Source: Fusibacter paucivorans
GTDB lineage: Bacteria; Bacillota; Clostridia; Peptostreptococcales; Acidaminobacteraceae
Direction: 5' to 3'
Assembly (NCBI RefSeq): GCF_018390735.1
Contig: NZ_JAHBCL010000027.1
Coordinates: forward strand, 1 to 64,000
Length of the DNA stretch: 64,000 bases
The notes under the pieces: generated by a model
The model's input: only the letters and a program-made list of their open reading frames with translations
Databases searched by the model: none
What the model was told of the DNA's origin: nothing
Shown here: piece by piece, positions 39,084 through 50,250 of the stretch
Layout of the letters: every line of letters starts with the position of its first letter
Position numbering within the stretch: the stretch's first letter is position 1
Made by a program: the position numbers and the translations under genes

Positions 39084-39660
39084 ACAATTCCAGCGGCCAC
39101 ACAGGTGACTTGAAATGTTCATCAAAATCAATCACTTTAATTTCACCATAGAGATAGTGTTCCTGATAAAACAGGCTTTGAAGCACCATCCCGTGTGCCA
39201 TGACAATCGCCGACTGATAGGTTTGCGCATAGGCCAGCAGTGCTGTTCTGACCCGCTCTTTAACAGATGCTAAGGGTTCCCATCTCGTATATTCAGCATA
39301 CTGGGACACTTCTTCCGGCAATACCCCTTTATGTTGCTTAAAGTCCTCAAAGAGCAATTTTAGTTCTTTATAAGAGCCGTACTGAAATGTCGTATCGGGA
39401 ATCCATTCGTGCAAGTCGTGAACGACAACGGTGGTCAGCCCTGTCTCTTTTGCCACAATGGCCGACGATTGCAGTGCCCGCGTGTATGGTGACGATAAGA
39501 TCACCTCAGCATCTGTTTCGCTAAGCCGCTTCCCCGCTTCAATCATTTCAGCAATGCCAATGTCATTCAACGCCGCCAAATCTCGCCCCTGTCCAATTAA
39601 CCCCCTTCGCGTACACGGTGTATAACTCGGCTCACCGTGCCTGACCAAGTACAGTTTCAT
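39082..39660 (-). CDS. Histidine phosphatase (phosphoglycerate mutase-like)
   Basis: MKLYLVRHGEPSYT; start moved to this ATG. Confidence 0.85.
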   Translation of the reverse strand: MKLYLVRHGEPSYTPCTRRGLIGQGRDLAALNDIGIAEMIEAGKRLSETDAEVILSSPYTRALQSSAIVAKETGLTTVVVHDLHEWIPDTTFQYGSYKELKLLFEDFKQHKGVLPEEVSQYAEYTRWEPLASVKERVRTALLAYAQTYQSAIVMAHGMVLQSLFYQEHYLYGEIKVIDFDEHFKSPVWPLEL

Positions 39661-39760
39661 GATGCCCCCCTTTTGACACGCCTCTCCAAAATCATATCTG
39701 CTTCGTTGTTTCTTTTTTCGCTGTTTCGTTAATGCATACCCATTATCCGATTTAAAACAC

Positions 39761-39792
39761 AAAAAACCGACTTCATCGAGATGAAGTCGGTT
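39761..39792 (-). terminator. Terminator of the glycine cleavage/glyA operon
   Basis: AACCGACTTCATCtcGATGAAGTCGGTT followed by T-tract on minus strand. Confidence 0.85.
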
Positions 39793-39808
39793 ATCAGTCC
39801 GTTAAACC

Positions 39809-41041
39809 TTATTGATACAGCGGGAAACGATCACACAGCGCTTTAACGCGTTTTTTAGCATCAGTGAGATCACCGTCTTTGTTATCAATGACAAAGCTGA
39901 TGATATCGGCAATTTCAATCATTTCTGCTTTGCCAAATCCCCTTGTCGTCGATGCCGGTGTTCCAATACGGATACCGCTTGTCACAAAAGGACTTGCCGT
40001 TTCATTTGGCACTGTATTCTTATTGGTTGTAATGCCGACGGAATCCAGCAATTTTTCAGCATCTTTCCCCGTAATGTTTTTACTGCGGAGATCGATGAGC
40101 ATAAGATGATTATCTGTGCCGCCGGAGACGATTTTAAAGCCGCGGTCAATCAGTGCTTCCGACAGCGCTGCCGCATTGTCAATGACTTGTTTTTGGTAAA
40201 CTTTAAAATCATCTGACATCGCTTCTTTAAAACAAACTGCCTTCGCCGCAATAATGTGCATCAGCGGGCCGCCTTGGATACCTGGGAAAATCGCCTTGTC
40301 AACTGCTTTTGCATAGGCTTCTTTACAGAGAATGGCACCGCCTCTTGGCCCTCGGAGCGTTTTATGCGTCGTCGTTGTCACAAAATCTGCAAAAGGCACT
40401 GGATTTGGATGATAACCTGCTGCTACCAGTCCGGCGATATGTGCCATATCCACCATCATGTATGCGTCAATTTCATCGCAGATCGCTCGGATCTTTTCAA
40501 AGTCAATCATTCTGGAATAAGCACTGGCACCTGCGACGATCATCTTTGGTTTTTCTTCAATGGCTTTTGCACGAAGTGCATCGTAATCGATCCATCCGTC
40601 TTCATTAACGCCATAAGACACAAAATCATAAAGGATACCTGAAAAGTTAACGGGAGAACCATGGGTTAAATGGCCGCCGTCTGCCAAGTTCATGCCTAGA
40701 ATCTTATCGCCGGGTTTAAGCACGGACATATAAACGCCCATATTCGCCTGTGAGCCTGAGTGCGGCTGAACGTTGGCGTGCTCGGCTCCAAAGAGTTTTT
40801 TCATGCGGTCTCTTGCCAAGTCTTCGCTGATATCAACGTACTCACAGCCGCCATAATAGCGCTTGCCGGGATAACCTTCTGCGTATTTGTTTGTTAAATG
40901 TGTCCCCATTGCCGCCATTACGGTCGGACTTGTAAAGTTTTCCGATGCGATCAGCTCGATATTGTTCGTTTGTCTCTCAAGCTCAAGTCGCATGCTTTCA
41001 TAAAGCTCTGGATCATTTTCCTTAATCAATGTAAGATTCAT
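39809..41041 (-). CDS. glyA: Serine hydroxymethyltransferase
   Basis: [12 protein letters not shown]..., [14 protein letters not shown]. Confidence 0.97.
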   Translation of the reverse strand: MNLTLIKENDPELYESMRLELERQTNNIELIASENFTSPTVMAAMGTHLTNKYAEGYPGKRYYGGCEYVDISEDLARDRMKKLFGAEHANVQPHSGSQANMGVYMSVLKPGDKILGMNLADGGHLTHGSPVNFSGILYDFVSYGVNEDGWIDYDALRAKAIEEKPKMIVAGASAYSRMIDFEKIRAICDEIDAYMMVDMAHIAGLVAAGYHPNPVPFADFVTTTTHKTLRGPRGGAILCKEAYAKAVDKAIFPGIQGGPLMHIIAAKAVCFKEAMSDDFKVYQKQVIDNAAALSEALIDRGFKIVSGGTDNHLMLIDLRSKNITGKDAEKLLDSVGITTNKNTVPNETASPFVTSGIRIGTPASTTRGFGKAEMIEIADIISFVIDNKDGDLTDAKKRVKALCDRFPLYQ

Positions 41042-41065
41042 GCATCAAACTCCTTTCAACGATCT

Positions 41066-42469
41066 CTATTTTTTCAAAGGCGCCAAGTGAATGGCTTCCC
41101 CCTTTAATCCCAAAACAGCCTCGTGGAATGCTTCGGACAAAGTCGGGTGTGCGTGGATCATTCCTTTTATGGCGTTTACGTCAAGTGCCTGATGCAGTGC
41201 CAGTGTTGCCTCGTGGATGAGATCGGAAGCATGCGGTCCCATGATGTGTACGCCCAACAGGACGCCATCTTTATCGGAGAGCACTTTGAGAATGCCTTCA
41301 CCTTCACCCATTGTGAGTGCTTTGCCATTTGCACCAAACATAAATTTACTTTTGAGATAAGCTATGCCACTTTCCTTGAGTGCCTCTTCAGTCAGTCCGA
41401 CTGAGGCAATCTCCGGATTGACAAATACACAGCTTGGAATAGGCGTTGCCGAATGTTCATGCGATACCCCCATAAAGTGGTCAACCGCTTCAATCGCTTG
41501 ATGCGACGCAGCATGTGCCAACATGGTTTTACCGTTGCAATCGCCAATGGCATATATTCCCGCTTGGTTTGTCTCGAAATGTTCAGTTACTTCAATACCT
41601 TTTAAGCTATATTTTATCTCAGCTTCGTCAAGATTTAAAGCCCTAATCCGCGGAATTCTTCCAACAGAGACTAAAATTTGATCGGATTCAATGTCAAAAT
41701 CGCCTTTTTTGCCTTCACAAGTACAGACGAGCGCTTGATTTTCCAATTTTCTGATCTGTTTTGCCTTTGTTTGCTTATGAATGGCAATGCCTTGCTTTTT
41801 CGCCTGAACAGCATAGCGTTTTACAATTTCTGCGTCAAGCTGCCCTAAAATCTGATCGGCAAATTCAACAACGGTAACCTCACTGCCAAAGGCATTAAAA
41901 ATGCCGGCAAACTCCATACCGATCACACCGCCGCCAATAATGGTCAGTTTCTTCGGAACAAAATCAAACTTCAAAATCTGCTCACTGGTAACGACGCCCT
42001 CGAGGTCAATGCCTTCAATCGGCGGCATCATCGGTTCAGAACCTGTTGCAATGACAATGCCGTCAGCTGATAAAACCGTCGTCTCTCCTTCAGGTGTACT
42101 CACAGCTACCTGCCTGTTTGACATAAGATGTGCTTTGCCGCTGATAACGTCAATGCGGTTGGCTTTTAACAATGCCGCAACGCCATCGACCAATGTACCC
42201 ACCACTTGCTGTTTATGGCCTTGTACACCCGCCATATCCAGTCGAAATCCATCGACATGAATGCCGAATTGTGCCGTTTCGGTCATGGCATGATAAAGCG
42301 AAGCGCTCTTATAGAGCGCTTTTGTAGGAATGCACCCGTCGTTCAGACAGGTGCCCCCGATTTTATTTGATTCGATAACCGTTACCGACGCGCCTAACTG
42401 GGCACCTCTAATGGCTGCAACATACCCGCCGGGACCGCCGCCGATCACGATCATTTTTTTTGCCGTCAT
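41066..42469 (-). CDS. lpdA: Dihydrolipoyl dehydrogenase
   Basis: GGGPGGYVAAIRGAQLG...GGTCLNDGCIPTKAL; start moved to internal ATG. Confidence 0.95.
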   Translation of the reverse strand: MTAKKMIVIGGGPGGYVAAIRGAQLGASVTVIESNKIGGTCLNDGCIPTKALYKSASLYHAMTETAQFGIHVDGFRLDMAGVQGHKQQVVGTLVDGVAALLKANRIDVISGKAHLMSNRQVAVSTPEGETTVLSADGIVIATGSEPMMPPIEGIDLEGVVTSEQILKFDFVPKKLTIIGGGVIGMEFAGIFNAFGSEVTVVEFADQILGQLDAEIVKRYAVQAKKQGIAIHKQTKAKQIRKLENQALVCTCEGKKGDFDIESDQILVSVGRIPRIRALNLDEAEIKYSLKGIEVTEHFETNQAGIYAIGDCNGKTMLAHAASHQAIEAVDHFMGVSHEHSATPIPSCVFVNPEIASVGLTEEALKESGIAYLKSKFMFGANGKALTMGEGEGILKVLSDKDGVLLGVHIMGPHASDLIHEATLALHQALDVNAIKGMIHAHPTLSEAFHEAVLGLKGEAIHLAPLKK

Positions 42470-42486
42470 GATAAATGGCCTCCTGT

Positions 42487-43965
42487 TTACGCTTCTTCGG
42501 ATGTTGCAGGCGTCGGTTCCCACTTGAGAATAGGCGTTCTCGCCGCCCTAATCTCATCGACGCGTCGAATTGGCGTCGTCGTTGGCGCCTGTTTCAGCGC
42601 TTCGGGATTTGTATCTGCCTCTTCACTGATTTTAATCATAATGTCAATAAAATCATCCAGTGTTTCGAGGCTTTCGGATTCTGTCGGTTCAATCATAATC
42701 GCATTCGGCACGATGAGTGGGAAATAGATCGTTGGCGGATGATAGCCGTAATCCAGCAGTCGTTTTGCGACGTCCAGCGTTGAACATTGCGTCAGTTCAC
42801 CTTTTAACCCCGCCAGTACGAATTCATGCTTACACTTTGTATTGGCAAAGACTTGATAATGGTCTTTCAGTTTTTCCTGAATATAGCTGGCGTTTAAAAC
42901 CGCCATTTCACTGGCGCGCTTAAGGCCTTCGGCACCCATTGAAAGAATAAACGTATAGGCTCTGACGAGTATGCCAAAGTTGCCATAAAAACTCTTTACC
43001 TTGCCAATGCTGAGCGGTCTGTCGTATGACAGATCATAGCTACTCTCACTTTTTATGACAACCGGCGTCGGCAGAAACGGTTCGAGAAATGCTTTAACGC
43101 CCACCGGGCCTGATCCCGGGCCGCCGCCGCCATGCGGGGTGGAAAAAGTCTTATGCAGGTTGTAATGCACAACGTCAAATCCCATGTCGCCCGGTCTCGT
43201 CTGACCTAAAATGGCATTGAGGTTGGCGCCGTCATAATAGAGCAACCCGCCTGCTTCGTGCACCAGTCGCGCGATTTCGACGATATTGCGGTCAAAGAGC
43301 CCAAGTGTATTGGGATTCGTCAGCATCAGCCCGGCAATGTCATCACCGAGTGCCGCCTTGAGGCTTTCCAGATCGATTTCGCCCATGCGCGTCGACTTAA
43401 TTTCGACAATATCAAAACCGGCAACATTGGCACTGGCAGGGTTGGTGCCGTGAGCTGAATCGGGAACAATAATTTTGGTTCGCTTTTGGTCGCCTCTGCT
43501 CTCATGATAAGCTTTCATTATCATAAGGCCTGTCAGCTCGCCATGTGCCCCGGCAGCCGGTTGGAGTGTAAAAGCATCCATCCCGCCAATTTCTGACAAC
43601 ATGGCCGAGAGGTCATACATCAGTTCAAGCGCACCCTGCGTCTGCTGTGTCTTTTGCTGAGGATGCAACGCGGCAAAGCCTGAAAATCCAGCCATATCTT
43701 CATTGAGTTTCGGGTTGTATTTCATTGTACAGGAACCGAGCGGATAAAAGCCCGTATCGACGCCAAAGTTTTTCTGACTCAGCAGCGTGTAGTGACGCAC
43801 GAGCTGGGGTTCAGAGACTTCCGGCAGTTCAAGTGAGGTTTCTCTCAATAAGCCTGCAGGGATAATGGATTCAATCGGTTTATCACAGACATCCGCCTTT
43901 GCAACGCGATATGCTGATCTGCCCGGTTTGGATATTTCAAAAATCAATTGATCGTAATTTACCAT
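42487..43965 (-). CDS. gcvPB: Glycine dehydrogenase (decarboxylating) subunit 2
   Basis: [19 protein letters not shown]...; [22 protein letters not shown]. Confidence 0.96.
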   Translation of the reverse strand: MVNYDQLIFEISKPGRSAYRVAKADVCDKPIESIIPAGLLRETSLELPEVSEPQLVRHYTLLSQKNFGVDTGFYPLGSCTMKYNPKLNEDMAGFSGFAALHPQQKTQQTQGALELMYDLSAMLSEIGGMDAFTLQPAAGAHGELTGLMIMKAYHESRGDQKRTKIIVPDSAHGTNPASANVAGFDIVEIKSTRMGEIDLESLKAALGDDIAGLMLTNPNTLGLFDRNIVEIARLVHEAGGLLYYDGANLNAILGQTRPGDMGFDVVHYNLHKTFSTPHGGGGPGSGPVGVKAFLEPFLPTPVVIKSESSYDLSYDRPLSIGKVKSFYGNFGILVRAYTFILSMGAEGLKRASEMAVLNASYIQEKLKDHYQVFANTKCKHEFVLAGLKGELTQCSTLDVAKRLLDYGYHPPTIYFPLIVPNAIMIEPTESESLETLDDFIDIMIKISEEADTNPEALKQAPTTTPIRRVDEIRAARTPILKWEPTPATSEEA

Positions 43966-45302
43966 GGATATGCCTCCAATACTTCGACCAATCGGTCAAT
44001 TTCTTCGACAGTTCGTTTTTCTGTGATGCAGAAAAGGATGCGCTGTGCGTTATCATCACTGATATTCAGGCCTCCCAATATGCCGTTTTCGAAAAGGTGC
44101 GCATTGATGGAATCAACATCGGCACCACCATTGACTTCCAGTGCGAATTCTCTGAAAAACGGCTGTGCATAAGCCGGCTTGAAGTGCCCGGTTGCCAACA
44201 GTTTTTCATAACCGTAATAGGCGCGTCTCGCCGTTTCCGCCGCCATTTGATAGAGGCCTTCACGACCTGTGACACTCATAAAAATCGTCGCCGTCAGTGC
44301 ATTGAGCGCTTGGTTGGAGCAGATATTAGAGGTCGCTTTTTCTCGGCGAATGTGTTGTTCACGCGCCTGAAGTGTCAGTGTAAAGGCGCGTTTGCCGTCG
44401 AGGTCTACCGTTTGCCCGACGATGCGTCCGGGCAGTTTTCGCATTTGCTTTTTCGTCGACGCCATAAACCCAAGATACGGGCCACCGTAATTAAGGCCAT
44501 TGCCAAGCGGCTGTCCTTCGCCTACGGCTAGATCTGCGCCATATTCACCCGGCGTCTTTAAAAGTGCCGCGCCGATTGGATCGACATTCATGATGAACAG
44601 CGCTTTTGCTTCGTGTACAGCCTCTGCAACACCCGAATAATCTTCTACGATGCCGTAAAAATTCGGTTGCTGAACAACGACGCCCACAACATCGGCATTT
44701 AATTTCGCTGTAAGCGCATCACGATCCATCACGCCGTCTTTTGCTCCAATTTGAACAACTTTGATGCCCTTGAAGCGCATATAGGTTTCAACGACTGCAA
44801 TCGTCTCCGGATGTACCGTCGAAGCGATGAGTACCGTATCGCCCTTTTGGTTTGCAGCTGCAAGCATTGCCGCTTCGGCGGTCGCCGATGCACCGTCGTA
44901 CATGGAGGCATTGGCGACATCCATCCCCGTGAGGTTGGCAATCATCGTCTGGTATTCAAAGATCGCCTGAAGTGTTCCCTGGCTGATTTCAGGCTGATAA
45001 GGTGTATAAGCTGTATTAAACTCCGAACGTCCGATCAAATGCTTGATAACGGATGGTACAGCATGGTCATAGGCACCAGCGCCTAAAAAGCAAACCAGTG
45101 AATCCGTTGAGACATTTTGGTCGGCAAGTGCTTTTATCTGTTTGGTTACTTCCGTTTCCGAAAGCGGTGCACATAAATCAAGCCGTCTGTTGAGCTTTAC
45201 CGCCTCCGGAACATCTGAAAAGAGCGCTTCAACGCTGTCGAGCCCAAGGGCCTCAAGCATGCGTGCCACATCTTCGTCTGTATTGGGGATATAGGGAAAC
45301 AT
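43959..45302 (-). CDS. gcvPA: Glycine dehydrogenase (decarboxylating) subunit 1
   Basis: [16 protein letters not shown]...[21 protein letters not shown]. Confidence 0.96.
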   Translation of the reverse strand: MFPYIPNTDEDVARMLEALGLDSVEALFSDVPEAVKLNRRLDLCAPLSETEVTKQIKALADQNVSTDSLVCFLGAGAYDHAVPSVIKHLIGRSEFNTAYTPYQPEISQGTLQAIFEYQTMIANLTGMDVANASMYDGASATAEAAMLAAANQKGDTVLIASTVHPETIAVVETYMRFKGIKVVQIGAKDGVMDRDALTAKLNADVVGVVVQQPNFYGIVEDYSGVAEAVHEAKALFIMNVDPIGAALLKTPGEYGADLAVGEGQPLGNGLNYGGPYLGFMASTKKQMRKLPGRIVGQTVDLDGKRAFTLTLQAREQHIRREKATSNICSNQALNALTATIFMSVTGREGLYQMAAETARRAYYGYEKLLATGHFKPAYAQPFFREFALEVNGGADVDSINAHLFENGILGGLNISDDNAQRILFCITEKRTVEEIDRLVEVLEAYPW

Positions 45303-45685
45303 TATGCCTCCTCTTCGCAAAATGCCGTATAGCCGGCAGCATCTAAAAGCGCCTCAAGTTCTGAAACATCATCGAATTTAATTTTAATGATCCAGCTTTC
45401 ATATGGCGCACTGTTTACACTGCCCGGTTCATCTTCTAGGGATTCATTCACTTCGAGAACTGTACCGCCGACAGGCATCAAAAGATCAGATGCCGCTTTA
45501 ACCGATTCAATGGTACCAAAGCTGTCTCCTGCATCAAAGTGATCATCTTCTTCCGGCACTTCGACATAGACGATGTCTCCTAATGAATGCTGTGCATGAT
45601 CTGATATGCCAATGATACCTGTATCGCCTTCAATTTTAAGCCATTCATGATCTTTTGAATAATATAATCCTTCTACCGTTTTCAT
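45302..45685 (-). CDS. gcvH: Glycine cleavage system H protein
   Basis: YYSKDHEWLKIEGD...ESVKAASDLLMPVGG lipoyl-lysine site. Confidence 0.96.
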   Translation of the reverse strand: MKTVEGLYYSKDHEWLKIEGDTGIIGISDHAQHSLGDIVYVEVPEEDDHFDAGDSFGTIESVKAASDLLMPVGGTVLEVNESLEDEPGSVNSAPYESWIIKIKFDDVSELEALLDAAGYTAFCEEEA

Positions 45686-45899
45686 TTGCCTTGTCCTCCT
45701 CATTCTCTCATACATTTTTATAAGTTATCATTCGGTTATTCAATGCGTTTCAGCCGTTTGTCAATAAGCCGTCGATTGCATTGCCGTTTAGCAAAAATAC
45801 AGCAGTCTACCCATCGCGCTATTTCCATAAACGATTAAAAACGCTAGCAAGTTATGCATTATGTCATTTCGTAAGATAATTCTGTAAGCCTTTTTAACC

Positions 45900-47000
45900 T
45901 TACTTTTTATATTGTTTTTGATAAAAGCGTTTACTGATCACCGTTGCAGGGAACAGTTTCTTTCGAACTTTTACCTCAAAGGCAGTTCCCATACTCGTAT
46001 AATCAATCCCTACTAACGCGAGGCCAATATTTTTCTTAAGTGTCGGCGAGAAATAACCTGTGGTAACTGTACCAATGAGTGTTTCGCCAGCATAGACTTC
46101 ATAGCCTTGTCTCGGGATGCCTTTTTCCATTTCAAAGCCAACGATTTTTCGCTTTAGCCCCGTTGCTTTCTGGGCTTTCAGTGCTTCTTGACCGATAAAA
46201 CCCGTTTTGTCAAGTTTCACGAAAAAGCCAAGTCCCGCTTCAAGCGGTGTGATGGAATCAGAGATTTCATGACCGTAGAGCGGCAGACTCGCTTCAAATC
46301 TCAGTGTATCTCTTGCGCCAAGTCCACAGGGCTTCAAGCCTTCCGCTTTGCCGGCATTCAGCACTGTATCCCAAAGTTTTAAAATGGTATCATGCGGCGC
46401 ATACACTTCAAAACCATCTTCGCCCGTGTATCCCGTTCTGGATACCAGACACTGCGCGCCATCTATGACGACACCGTCGACAAAGTGAAAAAAGCCAATA
46501 CTGCTGAGATCAAAGTCTGTAAGTTTCTGCAAAATGCTTTCTGCCTTTGGACCCTGTACGGCAATCTCCGAGTAGGCATCAGACAAGTGTGTTACCGTCA
46601 CGTTAAAAGCAGACGCATGCTGTTCAATCCATGCAACATCTTTATCAATGTTGCCTGCGTTGATCACCAGAAAATAATCCGTTTCTGAATACTTGTAGAC
46701 CAACAGATCATCAACAACCGTTCCATTTTCATAGAGCATCATACCGTACTGAACCTGTCCCTCCATCAGCACCCCGATGTCATTGGTAAAAAGGTGCTGA
46801 ACAAATGCTGTCGCATCTTTGCCTTCAATGCGTACTTCCCCCATATGGGAGACGTCAAACATGCCGGCATTATAGCGCACCGCTTCGTGTTCTTCGATAA
46901 TCCCCTCGTATTGAACAGGCATTTCCCATCCGGAGAAAGCAATCATTTTGCCCCCTGACGCCAGATGTTTTTCATAAAGCGCCGTCCTCTTTTCACTCAT
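45900..47000 (-). CDS. gcvT: Glycine cleavage system T protein (aminomethyltransferase)
   Basis: MIAFSGWEMPVQYEG...FDVSHMGEVRIEGKDA. Confidence 0.96.
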   Translation of the reverse strand: MSEKRTALYEKHLASGGKMIAFSGWEMPVQYEGIIEEHEAVRYNAGMFDVSHMGEVRIEGKDATAFVQHLFTNDIGVLMEGQVQYGMMLYENGTVVDDLLVYKYSETDYFLVINAGNIDKDVAWIEQHASAFNVTVTHLSDAYSEIAVQGPKAESILQKLTDFDLSSIGFFHFVDGVVIDGAQCLVSRTGYTGEDGFEVYAPHDTILKLWDTVLNAGKAEGLKPCGLGARDTLRFEASLPLYGHEISDSITPLEAGLGFFVKLDKTGFIGQEALKAQKATGLKRKIVGFEMEKGIPRQGYEVYAGETLIGTVTTGYFSPTLKKNIGLALVGIDYTSMGTAFEVKVRKKLFPATVISKRFYQKQYKK

Positions 47001-47084
47001 TTACTGCCTCCTTAAATCTTTGTCAGCTATTAAAGCTATACCCATTTTTTATCGTAAGATTTGAATCATTAAAGCTGTGTTGCA

Positions 47085-47137
47085 ATAAAAAAGAGGTATA
47101 TGCGGGCATAGCAATGCTAATGCCTTCATATACCTCT
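47085..47137 (-). terminator. Intrinsic terminator, expression platform of the glycine riboswitch
   Basis: Minus AGAGGTATATG...CATATACCTCT followed by TTTTTTATT. Confidence 0.85.
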
Positions 47138-47141
47138 GTTC

Positions 47142-47325
47142 TTTTACCTGAGAGTTTCTAAAGCGGTATTCCGCTAAATTCCTCCTTCGGTGCCTATTAA
47201 AAGGGCTCTCCAGAGTTCCATCCGATGATGCTACTGGTGCCTGAGAGTTTCTGGCGCGTTTTGGCGAACGACCCATTGCTCCTTCGGCTATCAAAATATG
47301 ATATCTCGCATCATCCTCAACTGGT
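47142..47325 (-). ncRNA. Tandem glycine riboswitch (two aptamers)
   Basis: Minus: GCCGAAGGAGCAA...CAGAAACTCTCAGGCACC...GGAACTCTGGAGAGCCC...CACCGAAGGAGGAATTTAGCGG...CAGAAACTCTCAGG. Confidence 0.93.
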
Positions 47326-47411
47326 TTATTCTTTGTAACTCTATTTTAGGCGATTGTTCCGCGAATAGCAACCATAAATTTTAAAAGATCCGAATAAAAA
47401 TTCATGTTTTA

Positions 47412-49106
47412 CTAATATTGATCGTCAGGCTGTGCTTCGAGCCATGCCGTCAATGCCGGTAAAATCTTCTTGACGGTATCATCTTCAAATGGATTTTTTA
47501 ATCCCGCTTCCTTGACGAGCTCAAGGAAGGAAGCACTGCCGCCACGCTTGCATAGTGCCAAATAGCGCGTCCATGCCGCTTGATGATCCGCTTGGTTGGC
47601 AATGTGAAACTGAAATGCACACATTTGTGCCAATGTATAATCAATGTAATAAAACGGATTATTAAAAATATGTCCCTGTCTAAACCAGAAGCCGCCGCTT
47701 TCGAGAAAGGCATCGCCGTCGTAATCGCGATGCGGCAAATATGCTTTTTCAAGGTCTCGCCACAACAGGCGCCTTGCCTCAGGCGTCATTTCAGGTTTTG
47801 CATACACTTCGTGCTGGAATGCGTCCACCATGGTACCGTACGGAATAAACAGGATTGCTTCTGTCAAATGATTAAACAGGTATTTATCCGCCTGATCGCC
47901 GAAAAAGCGTTTCATCCAAGGCCATGTTAAAAATTCCATGCTCATGGAGTGTATTTCACAGGCGTCAAGTGTCGGCCATAGGTATTCCGGCAATTCGTAA
48001 TGACGGCTTTGATAGGTTTGGAAGGCGTGACCGGCTTCATGGGTCAGGACGTCCACGTCCCCTGAGGTTCCGTTAAAGTTTGAAAAGATATACGGCGCGT
48101 TATAATCATACAAGAATGTGCAATAGCCGCCGCCGGACTTCCCGGCACGCGCTTCAACGTCCATGAGTTCCTGATCGTACATAAGATCAATAAACGCACC
48201 GGTTTCTGGCGACAACTCATGATACATAATTCGCCCATTTTCGAGAATTTCTGCCGTTGACCCGATCGGTTTAGCGTTGCCGCTTAAAAAAGCAATGCCC
48301 TCATCGGCAAAAGTCAGTCTTGTGAGACCAAGCCTTTTCATTTGGCGTTCTCGAAGCATTGTCGTCACAGGCACCAGTTCTTTTAATATTTGTTCGCGAT
48401 AGCCTTTGACTTCGGCAGGGCCGTAATCAGTGCGCATAAGTCTCAAATAACCCAGCGGCGTATAGTTTTCAAAACCCATTTTTCGGGCCATGGCATCCCG
48501 TGTTTTGACGAGTTTATCATAAAGGGCATCAAAAGCTTCCAGATGATCGTTAAAAAAGGCACTGGTCGCCAAATGAGCAGCTTTTCGTATTTGTGGATCC
48601 GGGTCCTCGTAAAACGGTCCCATTTGGGACAAGTTTCTTATTTCACCTTCAAAAGGAATTTTTGCCGAACTCCTCAATTTAGTATATTGGCTGGTCAATT
48701 GATTTTCCTGTTTCAAATCTTCAATAATCTTTTCATCAAATGCCTTTAAATTAACTTCGATCAACTTAAAAAAGTGATCGCCGTATTTCGCCTTCGCTTT
48801 ATCAAGGTGCGCAGACGCATAAATTGCTTTATAATAGGCATTGGTCAACGCTTCAAATTCCGGCCCCATATTGTCCATTAATTCTTGCTCTCCTGTATAA
48901 AAGGGATCTTCTGTATTAAGCGAGTAGCGTATGCTCACCAATGTCATCATGGTATCAAAATGTCTTCGAATATCATTGACTTTTTCAATCGCTTCAATGA
49001 CGGCATCACCACTGTGTGCCGTTCGAATGGCTTCTGTCAAGGCGCCCATTTCTCGTGTCAATTGCTGGATATCTGGTCTTTCATATTTAAATTCGCTAAA
49101 TTTCAT
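47412..49106 (-). CDS. M3 family oligoendopeptidase (PepF-like)
   Basis: DVDVLTHEAGHAFQTYQSRH zinc motif. Confidence 0.92.
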   Translation of the reverse strand: MKFSEFKYERPDIQQLTREMGALTEAIRTAHSGDAVIEAIEKVNDIRRHFDTMMTLVSIRYSLNTEDPFYTGEQELMDNMGPEFEALTNAYYKAIYASAHLDKAKAKYGDHFFKLIEVNLKAFDEKIIEDLKQENQLTSQYTKLRSSAKIPFEGEIRNLSQMGPFYEDPDPQIRKAAHLATSAFFNDHLEAFDALYDKLVKTRDAMARKMGFENYTPLGYLRLMRTDYGPAEVKGYREQILKELVPVTTMLRERQMKRLGLTRLTFADEGIAFLSGNAKPIGSTAEILENGRIMYHELSPETGAFIDLMYDQELMDVEARAGKSGGGYCTFLYDYNAPYIFSNFNGTSGDVDVLTHEAGHAFQTYQSRHYELPEYLWPTLDACEIHSMSMEFLTWPWMKRFFGDQADKYLFNHLTEAILFIPYGTMVDAFQHEVYAKPEMTPEARRLLWRDLEKAYLPHRDYDGDAFLESGGFWFRQGHIFNNPFYYIDYTLAQMCAFQFHIANQADHQAAWTRYLALCKRGGSASFLELVKEAGLKNPFEDDTVKKILPALTAWLEAQPDDQY

Positions 49107-49243
49107 GCGGCCTCCTTTTGTTTATGCCTTTTCTTTTCTGTCATTGCTTTCTGTCATTGCTTTCTGTTATCGCTTTCTCCTTACTACATTACCCTATTCA
49201 AGCGGAAAATAAAATTAAATCCTTTTAACAACTGAGGGAATGG

Positions 49244-49284
49244 CATAAAAAAACACCAATCCACGCATTGTCGCAGTTGGTGTT
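49244..49284 (-). terminator. Terminator-like hairpin between the membrane protein gene and the pepF-like gene
   Basis: AAACACCAA...TTGGTGTT followed by TTTTTTT on minus strand. Confidence 0.7.
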
Positions 49285-49440
49285 TCCGAGCGCTGCTCTC
49301 TTTCGATAAAAAGCAGCCGGTTTATCGCTTTATAGCATGCCTATCGTAATGGGCATCTATATAATTATTTTCTTGAATGTTATCGCATCAAACCATATCG
49401 GTACCAATTGAGGAACCGATATCAATTCATAATCATATGA

Positions 49441-50022
49441 TCAGGCGACAAGCTGGCAATCATTCAGCCATCGATCAAAGCGTTTTAATGCATAATAAGT
49501 TTCAAAGCTCATTCGCGGAACAAATATATACGCTTCCGGTGTGTCGAACTTAACGAGACTCATGGCTTCAAGTGCCCTAAATGTTGCATCATCCAGTTCG
49601 TTGAGTCCGGTTTTAATAAAAGTCAGAATGTAGCCGCCCTCTGTCTTTTCGATGTTTTCAATCTGTTTTATATCCACTGTGACGGGTGCTGTCAAATGAT
49701 CTTCTGTCACATTTGACAAGTTTTGAAAACTGACAGCCGTGCCATCGATATCAATTTGATAGGTTGCCAGATCACGGCGTTTTATAAGTCTGAGAATGTG
49801 AAATACGGTATACAGTACAATAATTGGCGCATAGATCGCGAGCGGCAGTGCGGCCACTTTATCAACTGTCTGGTGGCGCACGAGCATATAATAAACAATG
49901 GCTGCCATGGCAAAGCACAGTGCAAAGACACTCGGTCTGTTTGCATATTTTGAAATGAGTACTTTCATCTGTGCCCTTCTCAGGTCAACCTGCCTTGAGA
50001 GCACGTTGATTTCCATTTTCAT
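49441..50022 (-). CDS. Uncharacterised protein with two TM segments (PH-like)
   Basis: ORF with TM pair and beta-rich C-terminal half. Confidence 0.5.
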   Translation of the reverse strand: MKMEINVLSRQVDLRRAQMKVLISKYANRPSVFALCFAMAAIVYYMLVRHQTVDKVAALPLAIYAPIIVLYTVFHILRLIKRRDLATYQIDIDGTAVSFQNLSNVTEDHLTAPVTVDIKQIENIEKTEGGYILTFIKTGLNELDDATFRALEAMSLVKFDTPEAYIFVPRMSFETYYALKRFDRWLNDCQLVA

Positions 50023-50093
50023 AAGATCACCTCTTTGCCATTATTTTAAAACTGGAATGTTCAGTTCATATCAAGCAATGGTAAAGAGTGCGT

Positions 50094-50187
50094 AAAAAAT
50101 CCCCTCACGGCATCATTGCTGAATGACCCGAAAAGTCGTTTCTTAACAACTGACCTTTTGGTAACCATTCATCTTGCCGGTGAGGGG
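50094..50187 (-). terminator. Long imperfect hairpin with U-tract downstream of the efflux operon
   Basis: Minus CCCCTCACcGGC...GCCGTGAGGGG then ATTTTTT; inner complementary segments. Confidence 0.6.
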
Positions 50188-50250
50188 GTCTATATTATCT
50201 TTAATAGCTTTATTGTCGTTATTAGATTTATTGTCGTTATTTGCTTTTAT

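Noticed and set aside
43899-44531. 210-aa plus-strand ORF
   Set aside because: Antisense to gcvPB/gcvPA, whose protein identities are certain.
47049-47294. 81-aa ORF upstream of gcvT
   Set aside because: Lies entirely within the glycine riboswitch and its terminator.
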